The notes: a model not told the origin generated them from the letters alone. Counted from the stretch's first letter, positions 50,425-59,608 are shown. The stretch: 64,000 bases of DNA from Bacteroidota bacterium (GCA_023434025.1 JAEYTL010000056.1:1-64000), one strand, 5' to 3'. Translations and numbers: made by a program.

Positions 50425-50493
50425 TTATGCAACAGTGTTCCTCTGCGGAGATTTCCACATCATACGACACATATGGCAAATTGTAAATTTCAT
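50425..50493 (-). CDS. Met/Cys-rich leader peptide 1 upstream of metY
   Basis: A 22-codon frame (ATG 50493, TAA 50425) that begins about 15 nt after the predicted transcription start. Its core CHMCRMMW has Met at 8, 11 and 12 and Cys at 6 and 9. The GCAGAGG strand that can disrupt terminator 1 lies at codons 16-18, just after the Met run. Together with leader 2 it forms two attenuators in series before metY. Inferred from codon content, position and complementarity; no homologue was looked up. Confidence 0.83.
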   Translation of the reverse strand: MKFTICHMCRMMWKSPQRNTVA

Positions 50494-50513
50494 TTCTTCG
50501 TTATTTGACTGGA

Positions 50514-50521
50514 CAAATGTA
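50514..50521 (-). promoter_or_regulatory. Promoter of the metY leader region
   Basis: Minus-strand TACATTTG fits TAnnTTTG exactly. The expected transcript begins near 50510 and covers both leader peptides, both terminators and the operon. Upstream DNA is extremely A/T-rich (50525-50640). Confidence 0.6.
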
Positions 50522-50635
50522 GATGTTTTTTCTAAATAAAAAAACTTTTTAGATTATTTTTCTAAATTTTATTATTTAAAAATTATTTATTAGATTTTTA
50601 TTCTGTGTTTTTTAATTTACTCGGAAAAATAAATT

Positions 50636-50665
50636 AAAAAAAATCCGGAACTGCGTCCGGATTTT
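50636..50665 (-). terminator. Terminator of the first T9SS gene
   Basis: Minus-strand stem AAAATCCGGA / TCCGGATTTT with a 6-nt loop, followed by T8. It lies 21 bp beyond the stop at 50686 and isolates the T9SS gene from the Met leader promoter. Confidence 0.88.
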
Positions 50666-50685
50666 CAAGTGCTGTTTTTCAGCAA

Positions 50686-51726
50686 TTATTTTTTAATGAT
50701 TTTGGTTGAACCAGAACCGTTGTCTGTCTGAACAGTCACAAAATACATCCCTGCTGTTAAATCAGAAATATTTACTTCTGTAGAAGATAATGAATTAACA
50801 TTGATGTTTTTTACCGTTCTTCCGTTTAGGTCTGTTAAAGTGATGTTTTCAATAGCTGAACTACTTTCAATATTAAAGAAACTATTTGCCGGATTAGGGT
50901 AAACGTTGAAAGCTTTATCCACAACTAAATTTTCCGGTGTAGAAAGAACATCATCTTCGGTAGCAACTGCTCCCACAATAAAATTATCAACTTTAAACAA
51001 CGATGAAACTGTATTTCCGGCTCCTCCGATAACAGCTACATCCACCTCAACAATATTAAAGCCGGAAGCAGCTCCTTCATAAAAACCATCAATAGCTGCG
51101 GCTTCACTAACCCAACTGACTCTTCCTGTTGTTTGATTAAAGATAATTTCCATATCAATCCATGTATTAGGAGTAACCACTAAACCACCAGCTGCAAAAT
51201 TGATTAAATAGGTATTCAGTGTTCCTGCATTATTTAAATAACACAACCCTTGAATAACCTTTGTGGAAGCAACTAAATTAAGCCCAGCTATTAAAAGAGG
51301 AGCAGCTTCAGGATCATCACCTGTTCTTCCGTAAATCAAAATTCTGTACGAGTTTGCACTTGCTGTTGTTCCTCCTGTAAAAAAGTCACCTTTAACTTTT
51401 AGTATATTATTGCCGGCTTCTCTTGTATCCCAGGCATCTTCAGCAACATTTTTCCATGCAAACTTATTTTCAGTTGTAGATGAACCCGTAATCTGGAGTA
51501 TGTTAGCATTCTCACCCGGTTCGGTCACAATTTGAAAGTCTGTGTTAGCACCTCCGGTTCCAGAAGTGAATGTCAGCCAGTTACCTTGTCCAGAAACTTC
51601 ACCGGTTATATCAGTCCCTAAATTCCCAACGGTGTACGAATTAAAATTATCCGCCTGAAACACCTGACCTTTTACATTGTAAATAGTTCCCAAAAGAACA
51701 AAAGCAGAAAGTAATAGTTTTTTCAT
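50686..51726 (-). CDS. T9SS-secreted protein, beta-sandwich type
   Basis: 346 residues: signal peptide (1-20), a jelly-roll-like domain (about 22-245, FNSYTVGNLGTDITGEVSGQGNW, FKVDNFIVGA) and a type A sorting domain (about 270-346, FNVYPNPANSFFNIES to GMYFVTVQT and KIIKK). Probably a surface or released carbohydrate-binding protein. The last 70 codons are almost identical at DNA level to those of the next T9SS gene. Own terminator. Confidence 0.82.
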   Translation of the reverse strand: MKKLLLSAFVLLGTIYNVKGQVFQADNFNSYTVGNLGTDITGEVSGQGNWLTFTSGTGGANTDFQIVTEPGENANILQITGSSTTENKFAWKNVAEDAWDTREAGNNILKVKGDFFTGGTTASANSYRILIYGRTGDDPEAAPLLIAGLNLVASTKVIQGLCYLNNAGTLNTYLINFAAGGLVVTPNTWIDMEIIFNQTTGRVSWVSEAAAIDGFYEGAASGFNIVEVDVAVIGGAGNTVSSLFKVDNFIVGAVATEDDVLSTPENLVVDKAFNVYPNPANSFFNIESSSAIENITLTDLNGRTVKNINVNSLSSTEVNISDLTAGMYFVTVQTDNGSGSTKIIKK

Positions 51727-51799
51727 AATAAATATTTTTATAAAATTAATTTCAAATGTAAAATAAAAAAAGATACAACATGTGGTTTTAACAAAAAAT

Positions 51800-51826
51800 A
51801 AAAAAAGCCCGAGAAGTTCGGGCTCT
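51800..51826 (-). terminator. Terminator of the second T9SS gene
   Basis: Minus-strand stem AGCCCGA / TCGGGCT, then T7. It lies between the stop at 51850 and the next gene start at 51726. Confidence 0.85.
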
Positions 51827-51849
51827 AAAAACAGTTTATTTATTACGCA

Positions 51850-53106
51850 TTATTTTTTTACAACCTTTGCAGAACCTATTCCTAAGTCTGTCTGAACAGT
51901 TACAAAATACATTCCGGCTGTTAAATCTGAAATATTTACTTCTGTAGAAGATAATGAATTAACATTGATGTTTTTTACGACTCTTCCATTTAAATCCATT
52001 AATGTAACACTTTGAATCACAGCAGTTGTACTGGTTAAATTAAAAATATCAGCAGTGGGGTTTGGATAGATTGAAATATTTTTAGCGAAGAAATCATTTA
52101 CACTTGCAGCAGCCTGAACGTTAACAGTATAATCTTCAACTTCACCATAAGAAACTGAAGAACAAGGAGTTGTATCCGGATTATTCCACGATAAGAACAC
52201 TCTCATACGTGTTTGACCGACTACCGCATCAGCAGGAACATTGATATCATAAGTATAGGCTTGAGCCTCATCTACACTGTTAGCTACAAGATAGTATTCT
52301 CCTTCATCATCTAAAATACCATTTTGGTTCCAATCTATAAAAACAAACAAGTAATCACTTTCATCAGTTTCAATTGTTACAGAAATCTGCACACTATCAC
52401 CTTGTGTAACATTAGCTACTAAATTAGTAAAATCGTTATATCCAGACCCGCAATCCGTTGGGTTTGTCAAATTTGCAAAAGTCACATTTGTAATTGACTC
52501 ATAAGTACAATTTCCCGCAGATGCATTACAATATATAACAGGAAACTCTCCCACACATTCACCTAAAAGTTCATAAACGTAGTCACCCTCAGCATCAACA
52601 ACCCAATTACCCGTAGTAAGATCGTTTGCAAACGCTCCAGGAAGCCCTACATCAACAGCAGAATCAGATTCCCATCCGTCTGCATCCGACAATATCTCCA
52701 TCCAATAACGAGAAACCCCTGCTGGTGCATCCAAAACAAGATTTTCCGAAGAGATATCAACTGTTACCTGATAAAAATCAAAACCAAAATTATTGCCAAC
52801 CACTACAGAATTCACAATAGTAGCATTATTAAAGCTATAAAGTATATCTCCGGGTAATCCTGCATTATCTGAACGAATAATTATATCGACATAAGATGAC
52901 GACCCAATAAGATTTAACTTAACCGTATTAATTGCAAAGGTTGTTCCTTCATAAACAGGAATATCTACAGCTAAAGACTGATTAGTTTCCCCTCCCAGAA
53001 AACCTCCGTTTTCTATGGCTCCGGGACTTAATTGGCTACATGTTTCTTGTGCAACTGATAAAAAAGACGACATCATTAATGCCGATAAAAGTAATAGTTT
53101 TTTCAT
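51850..53106 (-). CDS. T9SS-secreted protein with GEVED domain
   Basis: 418 residues. Signal peptide (1-19), N-terminal beta domain (about 20-185), a Cys-containing linker (CNASAGNCTYESITNVTF), a GEVED domain (about 210-330, ending YGEVEDYTVNV) with DWNQNGILDDEGE calcium-loop-like sequence, and a type A sorting domain (about 345-418). GEVED domains are common in secreted proteins of this phylum. Forms a tandem with the two other T9SS genes, each with its own terminator. Confidence 0.83.
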   Translation of the reverse strand: MKKLLLLSALMMSSFLSVAQETCSQLSPGAIENGGFLGGETNQSLAVDIPVYEGTTFAINTVKLNLIGSSSYVDIIIRSDNAGLPGDILYSFNNATIVNSVVVGNNFGFDFYQVTVDISSENLVLDAPAGVSRYWMEILSDADGWESDSAVDVGLPGAFANDLTTGNWVVDAEGDYVYELLGECVGEFPVIYCNASAGNCTYESITNVTFANLTNPTDCGSGYNDFTNLVANVTQGDSVQISVTIETDESDYLFVFIDWNQNGILDDEGEYYLVANSVDEAQAYTYDINVPADAVVGQTRMRVFLSWNNPDTTPCSSVSYGEVEDYTVNVQAAASVNDFFAKNISIYPNPTADIFNLTSTTAVIQSVTLMDLNGRVVKNINVNSLSSTEVNISDLTAGMYFVTVQTDLGIGSAKVVKK

Positions 53107-53202
53107 GATTTAGTTTTAAAATGAAACACAAAAATAATATAAAAAAACATAAAATAAAAATAATCTTACTATTTTTCCAACAACTAATTATTTTTTAACA
53201 AC

Positions 53203-53229
53203 AAAAAAGTCCGGATAAACCGGACTTTT
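53203..53229 (-). terminator. Terminator of the third T9SS gene
   Basis: Minus-strand stem AAAAGTCCGG / CCGGACTTTT with a 5-nt loop and a T-tract, 20 bp after the stop at 53250. Confidence 0.88.
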
Positions 53230-53249
53230 GCGTTTAATTTCCTTACTAT

Positions 53250-54197
53250 TTAATTCTTAACAAATTTCGCAGAACCAACCCCTAAATCCGTCTGAACAGA
53301 AATAAAATACATTCCTGACTGCAAATCAGACACATTTAACGCTACTTGCGAAAGTCCGTTTAGATTAAAAGACTTAACCATTCTTCCATTTAAATCTGTC
53401 ATTTCAACAGCATTGATGGAGGTTGTAGTCGTTGAAAGATTTAAAATATCTTTTGTAGGATTAGGATAAACTTTGAAGTTACTTGCAAAGAAGTCCTGAG
53501 TACTCAACGTCTCCGTTGTAATAGAGAAATCATCAACCATAAACAAATAATGATCGACAGAATTACATAATATCCCGACTCTAATGGATTGATTTGCATA
53601 AGCATCTAAGTTGAATGTTTTTTGCTCCCAATTAGGATATGGAGCAGTCAGATTAGCTCCTCCGGAAATAAATGTGAAATCGCCCGGTCCTGTTGGCACA
53701 CCTGACCCTACATAAACAGCCACTCGATATGTTTCTAAACCGTAAGATGTTGACAGTGATTTAACCCAGAATTTAACTTCATTTTGCGAAGCTCCCAACG
53801 TTACAACCGGACTCACCAACCAATCATTATTCGGCCCTGCACCACCTTCACCGTCACCAGGCATAACTGCTGCCCAACTGCCCATATACTTCTGACTTCC
53901 CGGACGAGCATCAAAATTTCTTAACTCCTGACCCGGTGTATTTGCATTAGTAACACCTGCTGCACTTGGATTAAAAACAATATACGCCTGAGGCTGAAAA
54001 GAATTTGGCCATGGTGTGTTTGCCTGAGGCAATCCCCCTGTGTAAGTTGTTGAGCCGTCAATATCGATTGTCAACCAATCACCAACACCACTGATAATAA
54101 AATCATCATATGCTTCAAAACTATCTTCAAACAAAACAGTTTGTGCATTTAAATTAAAAGAGAAAGCAAAAATACTTAATAGTAGTAGTTTTTTCAT
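53250..54197 (-). CDS. T9SS-secreted protein with choice-of-anchor J-like domain
   Basis: 315 residues. Signal peptide (1-18), a choice-of-anchor/MAM-like beta-sandwich domain (about 20-225: FEDSFEAYDDFIISGVGDWLTID, NDWLVSPVVTLG, HYLFMVDDFSI) and a type A sorting domain (about 240-315: FKVYPNPTKDILNLS, SGMYFISVQTDLG). Surface protein or carbohydrate binder. Its sorting domain is related to, but less similar than, those of the two neighbours. Confidence 0.83.
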   Translation of the reverse strand: MKKLLLLSIFAFSFNLNAQTVLFEDSFEAYDDFIISGVGDWLTIDIDGSTTYTGGLPQANTPWPNSFQPQAYIVFNPSAAGVTNANTPGQELRNFDARPGSQKYMGSWAAVMPGDGEGGAGPNNDWLVSPVVTLGASQNEVKFWVKSLSTSYGLETYRVAVYVGSGVPTGPGDFTFISGGANLTAPYPNWEQKTFNLDAYANQSIRVGILCNSVDHYLFMVDDFSITTETLSTQDFFASNFKVYPNPTKDILNLSTTTTSINAVEMTDLNGRMVKSFNLNGLSQVALNVSDLQSGMYFISVQTDLGVGSAKFVKN

Positions 54198-54535
54198 AAA
54201 TTATTTATTTTTAAGTTATTAAGTCATAAAATTATTATTATTTTTTAAAAAATCAAACATTTGAAGAAAAAATATTACAAATTAACATTTTACACACCGT
54301 AAAAAAGAATCTGACTGAAAATATAATTTTTATTTTCAGAAAAACCTCCCTACATTTGCAACCGATTAAAGAGGAAAAATTTGTACTGATTGCAACCTCT
54401 ATTCGAACTTGAATCTTTATGTGAGGTTCTGAAACAAGTTCAGAATAAAAAAAATGCTAAAGCAGAATTCTCCTTTAGCCATTTCCCTGCAATTTACTTT
54501 TTCTGATTTATTATTCATTAATTTAAATTATACTT
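54198..54535. promoter_or_regulatory. metK promoter and structured leader
   Basis: Plus-strand TACATTTG (54351-54358) is a good -7 element and would give a 5' leader of about 170 nt. The leader can form AGAGG/CCTCT and then holds the diverged REP-like palindrome (54427-54445) and a hairpin GCTAAAG / CTTTAGC (about 54455-54478). That last hairpin is followed by T8 only on the minus strand, so as a terminator it faces away from metK. No leader peptide and no SAM aptamer I can recognise. The left part (54198-54340) is A/T-rich spacer. Confidence 0.5.
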
Positions 54536-55786
54536 ATGGCTTATTTATTTACATCAGAGTCGGTAAGCGAAGGGCATCCGGACAAAGTAGCCGACCAGAT
54601 CAGTGATGCACTTATCGATAATTTTCTGGCTTTTGACCCCGAATCAAAAGTAGCTTGTGAAACACTGGTAACAACTGGACAGGTAATTCTTGCCGGCGAA
54701 GTGAAATCAAACACTTATTTAGATGTGCAAACCATTGCCAGAGAAGTAATCAAAAAAATCGGTTATACCAAAAGCGAATACATGTTTGAAGCTAATTCGT
54801 GCGGTGTTTTATCGGCCATACACGAACAGTCGGCCGACATTAATCAAGGAGTTGACCGGGCGAGCAAAGAAGAGCAAGGTGCGGGCGATCAGGGAATGAT
54901 GTTTGGTTATGCGACCAATGAAACCGAAGAATTTATGCCGCTGGCCTTAAAATTATCGCACCAACTATTACAGGAACTAGCTGATTTAAGAAGAGAAAAC
55001 AACGAAATCACCTACCTGCGTCCGGATGCTAAATCACAGGTTACTTTAGAATATTCCGACGACAACAAGCCGGTTCGTATTGATGCCATCGTAGTTTCTA
55101 CCCAACACGATGACTTTGCTAAGGAACCTGTCATGCTGGCAAAAATCAAAAAAGACATCATCAGCATATTAATCCCGAGAGTCATTGCCAAGAACCCTCA
55201 GTATGCCCATTTGTTTAATGACAACATCAAATACCATATCAATCCGACCGGAAAATTCGTCATTGGCGGTCCTCACGGAGATACCGGTTTAACCGGGAGA
55301 AAAATCATTGTGGACACCTACGGCGGTAAAGGAGCTCATGGTGGTGGTGCTTTTTCCGGAAAAGATCCGTCAAAAGTAGACAGAAGTGCTGCTTATGCTA
55401 CCCGTCATATTGCCAAAAACTTAGTAGCAGCCGGTGTTGCTGACGAAATTCTGGTACAGGTTTCTTATGCCATTGGTGTTGCAGAACCTACTTCTATCAA
55501 TGTGAATACGTACGGAACATCAAAAGTAAATTTAAAAGACGGCGAAATCAGCAAAATCGTAGAAGGTATTTTTGACATGCGTCCCTATTTTATCGAGCAA
55601 CGTTTAAAACTGAGAAACCCGATATACAGTGAAACTGCCGCTTATGGACACATGGGAAGAACTCCGGAAACGGTTACCAAAACGTTCAGATCACCTAACG
55701 GCGAAGAAAGAGTGCTTACCGTAGATTTATTCACCTGGGAAAAACTGGATTATGTTGACCAGGTCAAAAAGGCATTCGGATTATAA
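54536..55786 (+). CDS. metK: S-adenosylmethionine synthetase
   Basis: 416 residues. SEGHPDKVADQISDAL, GAGDQGMMFGYATNET, GGPHGDTGLTGRKIIVDTYGG (phosphate loop) and GGGAFSGKDPSKVDRSAAY are all present. Makes SAM from methionine and ATP, the ligand of the riboswitch at 45.9 kb. Longer than E. coli MetK by about 30 residues, as usual in this phylum. Monocistronic. Confidence 0.96.
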   Translation: MAYLFTSESVSEGHPDKVADQISDALIDNFLAFDPESKVACETLVTTGQVILAGEVKSNTYLDVQTIAREVIKKIGYTKSEYMFEANSCGVLSAIHEQSADINQGVDRASKEEQGAGDQGMMFGYATNETEEFMPLALKLSHQLLQELADLRRENNEITYLRPDAKSQVTLEYSDDNKPVRIDAIVVSTQHDDFAKEPVMLAKIKKDIISILIPRVIAKNPQYAHLFNDNIKYHINPTGKFVIGGPHGDTGLTGRKIIVDTYGGKGAHGGGAFSGKDPSKVDRSAAYATRHIAKNLVAAGVADEILVQVSYAIGVAEPTSINVNTYGTSKVNLKDGEISKIVEGIFDMRPYFIEQRLKLRNPIYSETAAYGHMGRTPETVTKTFRSPNGEERVLTVDLFTWEKLDYVDQVKKAFGL

Positions 55787-55805
55787 ACTTAACTAACTCA
55801 ACCAT

Positions 55806-55841
55806 AAAAACCCTGGCTTTTATTTTTCAGTCAGGGTTTTT
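55806..55841. terminator. Bidirectional terminator between metK and the barrel gene
   Basis: Stem AAAAACCCTG / CAGGGTTTTT, 10 bp, 16-nt loop; T-run on both strands. Serves two convergent genes. Confidence 0.85.
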
Positions 55842-55845
55842 GCTT

Positions 55846-58551
55846 TTACAGATTGTATTTCAAGGTGAAAATAACATACCTGGGCTGAACCCGGTACTGT
55901 GAAGTACTGGTAGCAAACTGCGAAAAATTATCGCTGTTTAATGCGGTTGTATTTAAAATATTGGTTGCAGAAATTTTATACTCCCACTTACTGGATTTTG
56001 TTTTTTGATAGATTAAACTGGCAGAAAGAAAATCATATTCATTTTCAATTGTTTTATCTTTGTTATAGTAATGATAGAACTCATATTCTGTCACAAACGA
56101 AAAGCTGTTTAAAAAATAATAGTCTAACTTGGCAAAGGGTCTGTCTGTAAAAAATTTATTATCATTATAATCATTCACCGTAAAACTATAACCTATTTCC
56201 AGATTTGGCAAGGTTTTATAGTTTGTTGAGGCCCGGACTGTATAGGTTTGAAGAACACTTTCTGTAGATTGTTGAATATTATTTTGAATATTATTGAACT
56301 TAGACCATGTTAAATTAGCTCCCAGAGAAGCTTTGTAGTATTTTAAGAACGACCTTCCGTAATTAGCAAAACCGGAAACCGTTTCATCGGCAAATTCAGC
56401 GTTAAATGGTGATGAAAACTGATTTACCCCTGTAAAAACAGCTTGTGATTTAACCGCATCCAGGGTTCTTCTGTATGTTATGTTGGCAAATATATTTTCA
56501 AAATTAAACATATTAAAACGTCTGTAATTCAGCGTATGCGTTACAGATGTTGAATTCTCCAACGCTCTGTTTCCTCTGTAAAGACTATTGTAATTTGAAA
56601 AAACGAAACCTTCTGCCAATTGATTAATATCCGTAAAGTTGTTTGTCAGGGCAAAATTATAGATCAATGATTCTGATTTTTTGATCTGATACAACGCATA
56701 AAAATCGGGTAAAAGGCGGGTAAAATTCTGTTTGAATTCCGAACCCAGCTGTTCATTGTTCATGTTGTATTGGTGCAGGCTAACACCGGGAGTAAAAGTA
56801 AATTTACCTGCCAAAATTTTATAATGCAGTCCCACAAAAGCATCATTAAAACGATACGTTACATCGTTCGTATTTTCCTGACTATCCAAATCATTACGCA
56901 ACCCGTTATCTAATATCTGAAAAATATAGGAGTTAAAACTCTGATAGGAATTTGTGTTTCCTAACGTGATGTTAATATTGCTTTTGGGGGTAACCATGTA
57001 ATAATAATCCAGCTTTGCATCCAGTTTATTTGTTTTTACAAAGCGTTGCTGGTTAATATCATTCCGGTTTTGACCTTGAACGTAATCGGAAAAATTAAAT
57101 GGCTGCAATTGCAGGTTTGCATTGTAAAACGGATCCTCCTCCTGATACAAATGCTGCATTTCAAAAGCAAATACGTTTTTATCGCTTTGTGTAAAATAAA
57201 TTCCGAAATTTTGATTTACCGATAACGGATCCTGTTCTTTTTGAGTAAAAATATTTTCCGTTTGAGAACTGTTATTAAAAATTGATTCCCGCAACAAATC
57301 ATTATTCTCATCTTGTTTGGAAGTTTTGACTAAAACATCATAGTCCATTTGAAATTTTTCATTCGGATTTAACTTTGAACTCAGTTTAAACAACCCTAAA
57401 TTACTTTTTTGATGAATATTCTCTTCTCTGTTTTCAGTGGATAAAACCTCTGATGAATTAGGTTGCAGAATATTGGTTTGCGAAACCGTTTCTAAATCGG
57501 TCAATGAAGACGAAATAATTCCAAAACCGCTCAAAGACCATGCTTTGGTTATGTTATACGAAAAATTAGTGGCTCCGAAATTGGTTTCAATTTCTTTGGC
57601 CCGATTGTTCCTGAGTAGCGAAACCCCCAAATCATTGGAAGATACATTAAATGAGCTGCCTCCTTTTGACATCATATTTCTGAATCCGCCGGAGAATTTA
57701 AAATAATCCTGCATGGTTAACGGCAATTCACCAATGTTATTAAAGTTACCAATCAGGTTTATACTGTATTTGGGGCTGTAATAAAACAATTTTGGATTTA
57801 CCAGATAACGCTCTTCCTCATGAGCCACGCCGATTCCGGCTGAAACATCACCAAACCAGAAGTTTTTCTTCCCTTCTTTAAGTTTGATATTCATGGCAAT
57901 ATTGTCTTCATTGTTTTCGACTCCTTTCAATACCGAGTTCTCATTAAAATTCCTCAGCACCTGTACTTTATCAATCGCATCGGCCGGAATATTTTTCACG
58001 CCCAATTTGGTGTCTCCGTCAAAGAAATCTTTCCCCTCTACCATTAACTTACTTACTTTTTTTCCCTCTACCTCTACTTCGCCGTCTGCGTTTACTTCAA
58101 CCCCCGGTAGTTTTTTCAGTACATCTTCTAACTTCCGTTCTGTTCCGGTTGAAAATGAATCAGCATTATACACGATGGTATCTCCTTTTATGGAAACCGG
58201 CATCTCTTTGACAATTTCTACCCCTTCCAGTTCTATTCCGCCTTCTTCGACTACCAGTATTTTAGACAAATTCTCAGTGGCAGTCTGCAAATTCATTTCC
58301 AAAGGCTTGTAGCCGATGTAACTCACTTTTATCGTATATTCTGAATTCGCTTTCAAAGCCAGAACAAATTTCCCTTTGTCGTTTGTGATGGCATAAGCAT
58401 CCATAGCCTTGGTTGCCTGATTGATTGCCATCACATTGGCCATTTCCAGAGGAATGGATTTTGGATCGGTAACAAAACCTTCAAATCTTATATTTTGAGC
58501 GTACGAAAATGAACTAAGTAAAAACAGGCCAAGTAAAAGTATTTGTTTCAT
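55846..58551 (-). CDS. Outer-membrane beta-barrel protein with carboxypeptidase-regulatory domain
   Basis: 901 residues. Signal peptide (ending FSYAQ), carboxypeptidase-regulatory-like domain (about 22-105), TonB-plug-like domain (about 120-220: LEDVLKKLPGVEVNADGEVEV, PADAIDKVQVL) and a long barrel of the PF14905 type (about 230-901). It resembles TonB-dependent receptors but lacks an obvious TonB box and the SusC signatures. Cargo unknown. Located 108 bp after a GLPGLI gene on the same strand; such barrel/GLPGLI pairs recur in Bacteroidota. Confidence 0.85.
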   Translation of the reverse strand: MKQILLLGLFLLSSFSYAQNIRFEGFVTDPKSIPLEMANVMAINQATKAMDAYAITNDKGKFVLALKANSEYTIKVSYIGYKPLEMNLQTATENLSKILVVEEGGIELEGVEIVKEMPVSIKGDTIVYNADSFSTGTERKLEDVLKKLPGVEVNADGEVEVEGKKVSKLMVEGKDFFDGDTKLGVKNIPADAIDKVQVLRNFNENSVLKGVENNEDNIAMNIKLKEGKKNFWFGDVSAGIGVAHEEERYLVNPKLFYYSPKYSINLIGNFNNIGELPLTMQDYFKFSGGFRNMMSKGGSSFNVSSNDLGVSLLRNNRAKEIETNFGATNFSYNITKAWSLSGFGIISSSLTDLETVSQTNILQPNSSEVLSTENREENIHQKSNLGLFKLSSKLNPNEKFQMDYDVLVKTSKQDENNDLLRESIFNNSSQTENIFTQKEQDPLSVNQNFGIYFTQSDKNVFAFEMQHLYQEEDPFYNANLQLQPFNFSDYVQGQNRNDINQQRFVKTNKLDAKLDYYYMVTPKSNINITLGNTNSYQSFNSYIFQILDNGLRNDLDSQENTNDVTYRFNDAFVGLHYKILAGKFTFTPGVSLHQYNMNNEQLGSEFKQNFTRLLPDFYALYQIKKSESLIYNFALTNNFTDINQLAEGFVFSNYNSLYRGNRALENSTSVTHTLNYRRFNMFNFENIFANITYRRTLDAVKSQAVFTGVNQFSSPFNAEFADETVSGFANYGRSFLKYYKASLGANLTWSKFNNIQNNIQQSTESVLQTYTVRASTNYKTLPNLEIGYSFTVNDYNDNKFFTDRPFAKLDYYFLNSFSFVTEYEFYHYYNKDKTIENEYDFLSASLIYQKTKSSKWEYKISATNILNTTALNSDNFSQFATSTSQYRVQPRYVIFTLKYNL

Positions 58552-58659
58552 AGTAATGATCTACTGATTATTGTATCGTAATTCTCTTGTGCGAATAATT
58601 TGCAATTTTATAATTATTATAACCAACTATCTATTAAATTATGCTTTTTTTAAATATTT

Positions 58660-59502
58660 TTAACGCCCGCCAATCTTTATCTGTATCACTCCGTTCCCAT
58701 CTTTGTATTCAGACAATTTATCTTCTACAATTTTTTCATACTCCTTTTCGGTTACTTTTCTGCCTTTTTTAGGTTTATGAACAGCTACTCTTTCTTTTGG
58801 ATTAAGGATAACTTTTGTGCAAAGTATCGTTGTATCGTTAAAATTCGCCTCAAGAATAAGCCCCGGCAACCCCCAAAATTCAGCCGGCCCCTGACTTACC
58901 GGAATTTCCGGCGTGTACCAAACGGTTGTTATTCTGTCTTTTGGCTCAGACATCATAAAAAAACTCGTTTCAGCTTGCTCTTGTTTCTTTTTAGCCTTTT
59001 CGTAATCAGCCAGTTGTTCGGGCGTTACCTTTTTTATTGAAACCGCTTTGTAACAAGTGTAATCGCCAATTTTTTTACTTTCTCCTTCCAACTGCCATTT
59101 CCAGTCGGGCAGTGAATCAACTATTAAAAATTCTTTGCCAAAAAACTCCTTTTCCGATATTTTTAAATTTGTTTTTACCTCTTTGTATATCTTCTCATCA
59201 TTTGAAGACGAAAACACCATTCCGGACTTCGTCGTCGGTGTCTCCAGTTTTTGTTCTTCATAATAAACCGACTCGAATTTATTAAAGTCTAAAAAAAATG
59301 TCTTTTCATTCATTTTATTCATTGTCTTTTGAAGTTTTTCCTGCTCAGCTCCAGACATTTCAACCCCATCGATTTTCATTTTAACGTCTTTTAAAACTGT
59401 TTTGGAAAAATAAACGGCCTGACCGCTGAAATCCTGTGCTTTTAAGTTGGTTACAACCAATGAAAGTATTGTCGTTAACAGGATAAAGATTAATTTTTTC
59501 AT
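58660..59502 (-). CDS. GLPGLI family protein (copy 1)
   Basis: 280 residues with signal peptide (ending LKAQ). The family hallmark appears as EFWGLPGLILEANF, preceded by VWYTPEIPVSQGP; other shared blocks are SGQAVYFSKTVLK and YTCYKAVSIKK. Function of the family is unknown; it is probably exported. It sits upstream of the barrel gene and divergent from the kinase gene, so the two-component system probably controls it. Confidence 0.85.
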   Translation of the reverse strand: MKKLIFILLTTILSLVVTNLKAQDFSGQAVYFSKTVLKDVKMKIDGVEMSGAEQEKLQKTMNKMNEKTFFLDFNKFESVYYEEQKLETPTTKSGMVFSSSNDEKIYKEVKTNLKISEKEFFGKEFLIVDSLPDWKWQLEGESKKIGDYTCYKAVSIKKVTPEQLADYEKAKKKQEQAETSFFMMSEPKDRITTVWYTPEIPVSQGPAEFWGLPGLILEANFNDTTILCTKVILNPKERVAVHKPKKGRKVTEKEYEKIVEDKLSEYKDGNGVIQIKIGGR

Positions 59503-59556
59503 TTCTTTTCAATTTTTAATTTCATACAAATAAAATAACTCTAAACTATTTTTTAG

Positions 59557-59581
59557 GTTAACCAGTGTTAACGATTGTTAA
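59557..59581. promoter_or_regulatory. Triple GTTAA direct repeat, candidate response-regulator site
   Basis: GTTAA occurs at 59557-59561, 59567-59571 and 59577-59581, exactly 10 bp apart. OmpR/PhoB-type regulators bind direct repeats with about one helical turn spacing. It lies between the divergent GLPGLI and kinase genes, 28 bp upstream of the kinase -7 element. Confidence 0.5.
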
Positions 59582-59608
59582 TGATGCTTTTTGCAACAAA
59601 GAAGTGCT

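Noticed and set aside
54351..54535. SAM-II or SAM-V riboswitch before metK
   Set aside because: The leader has a GCTAAAG string as in SAM-II, but I could not build the pseudoknot pairing with the upstream loop, and the string is explained by a simple hairpin.
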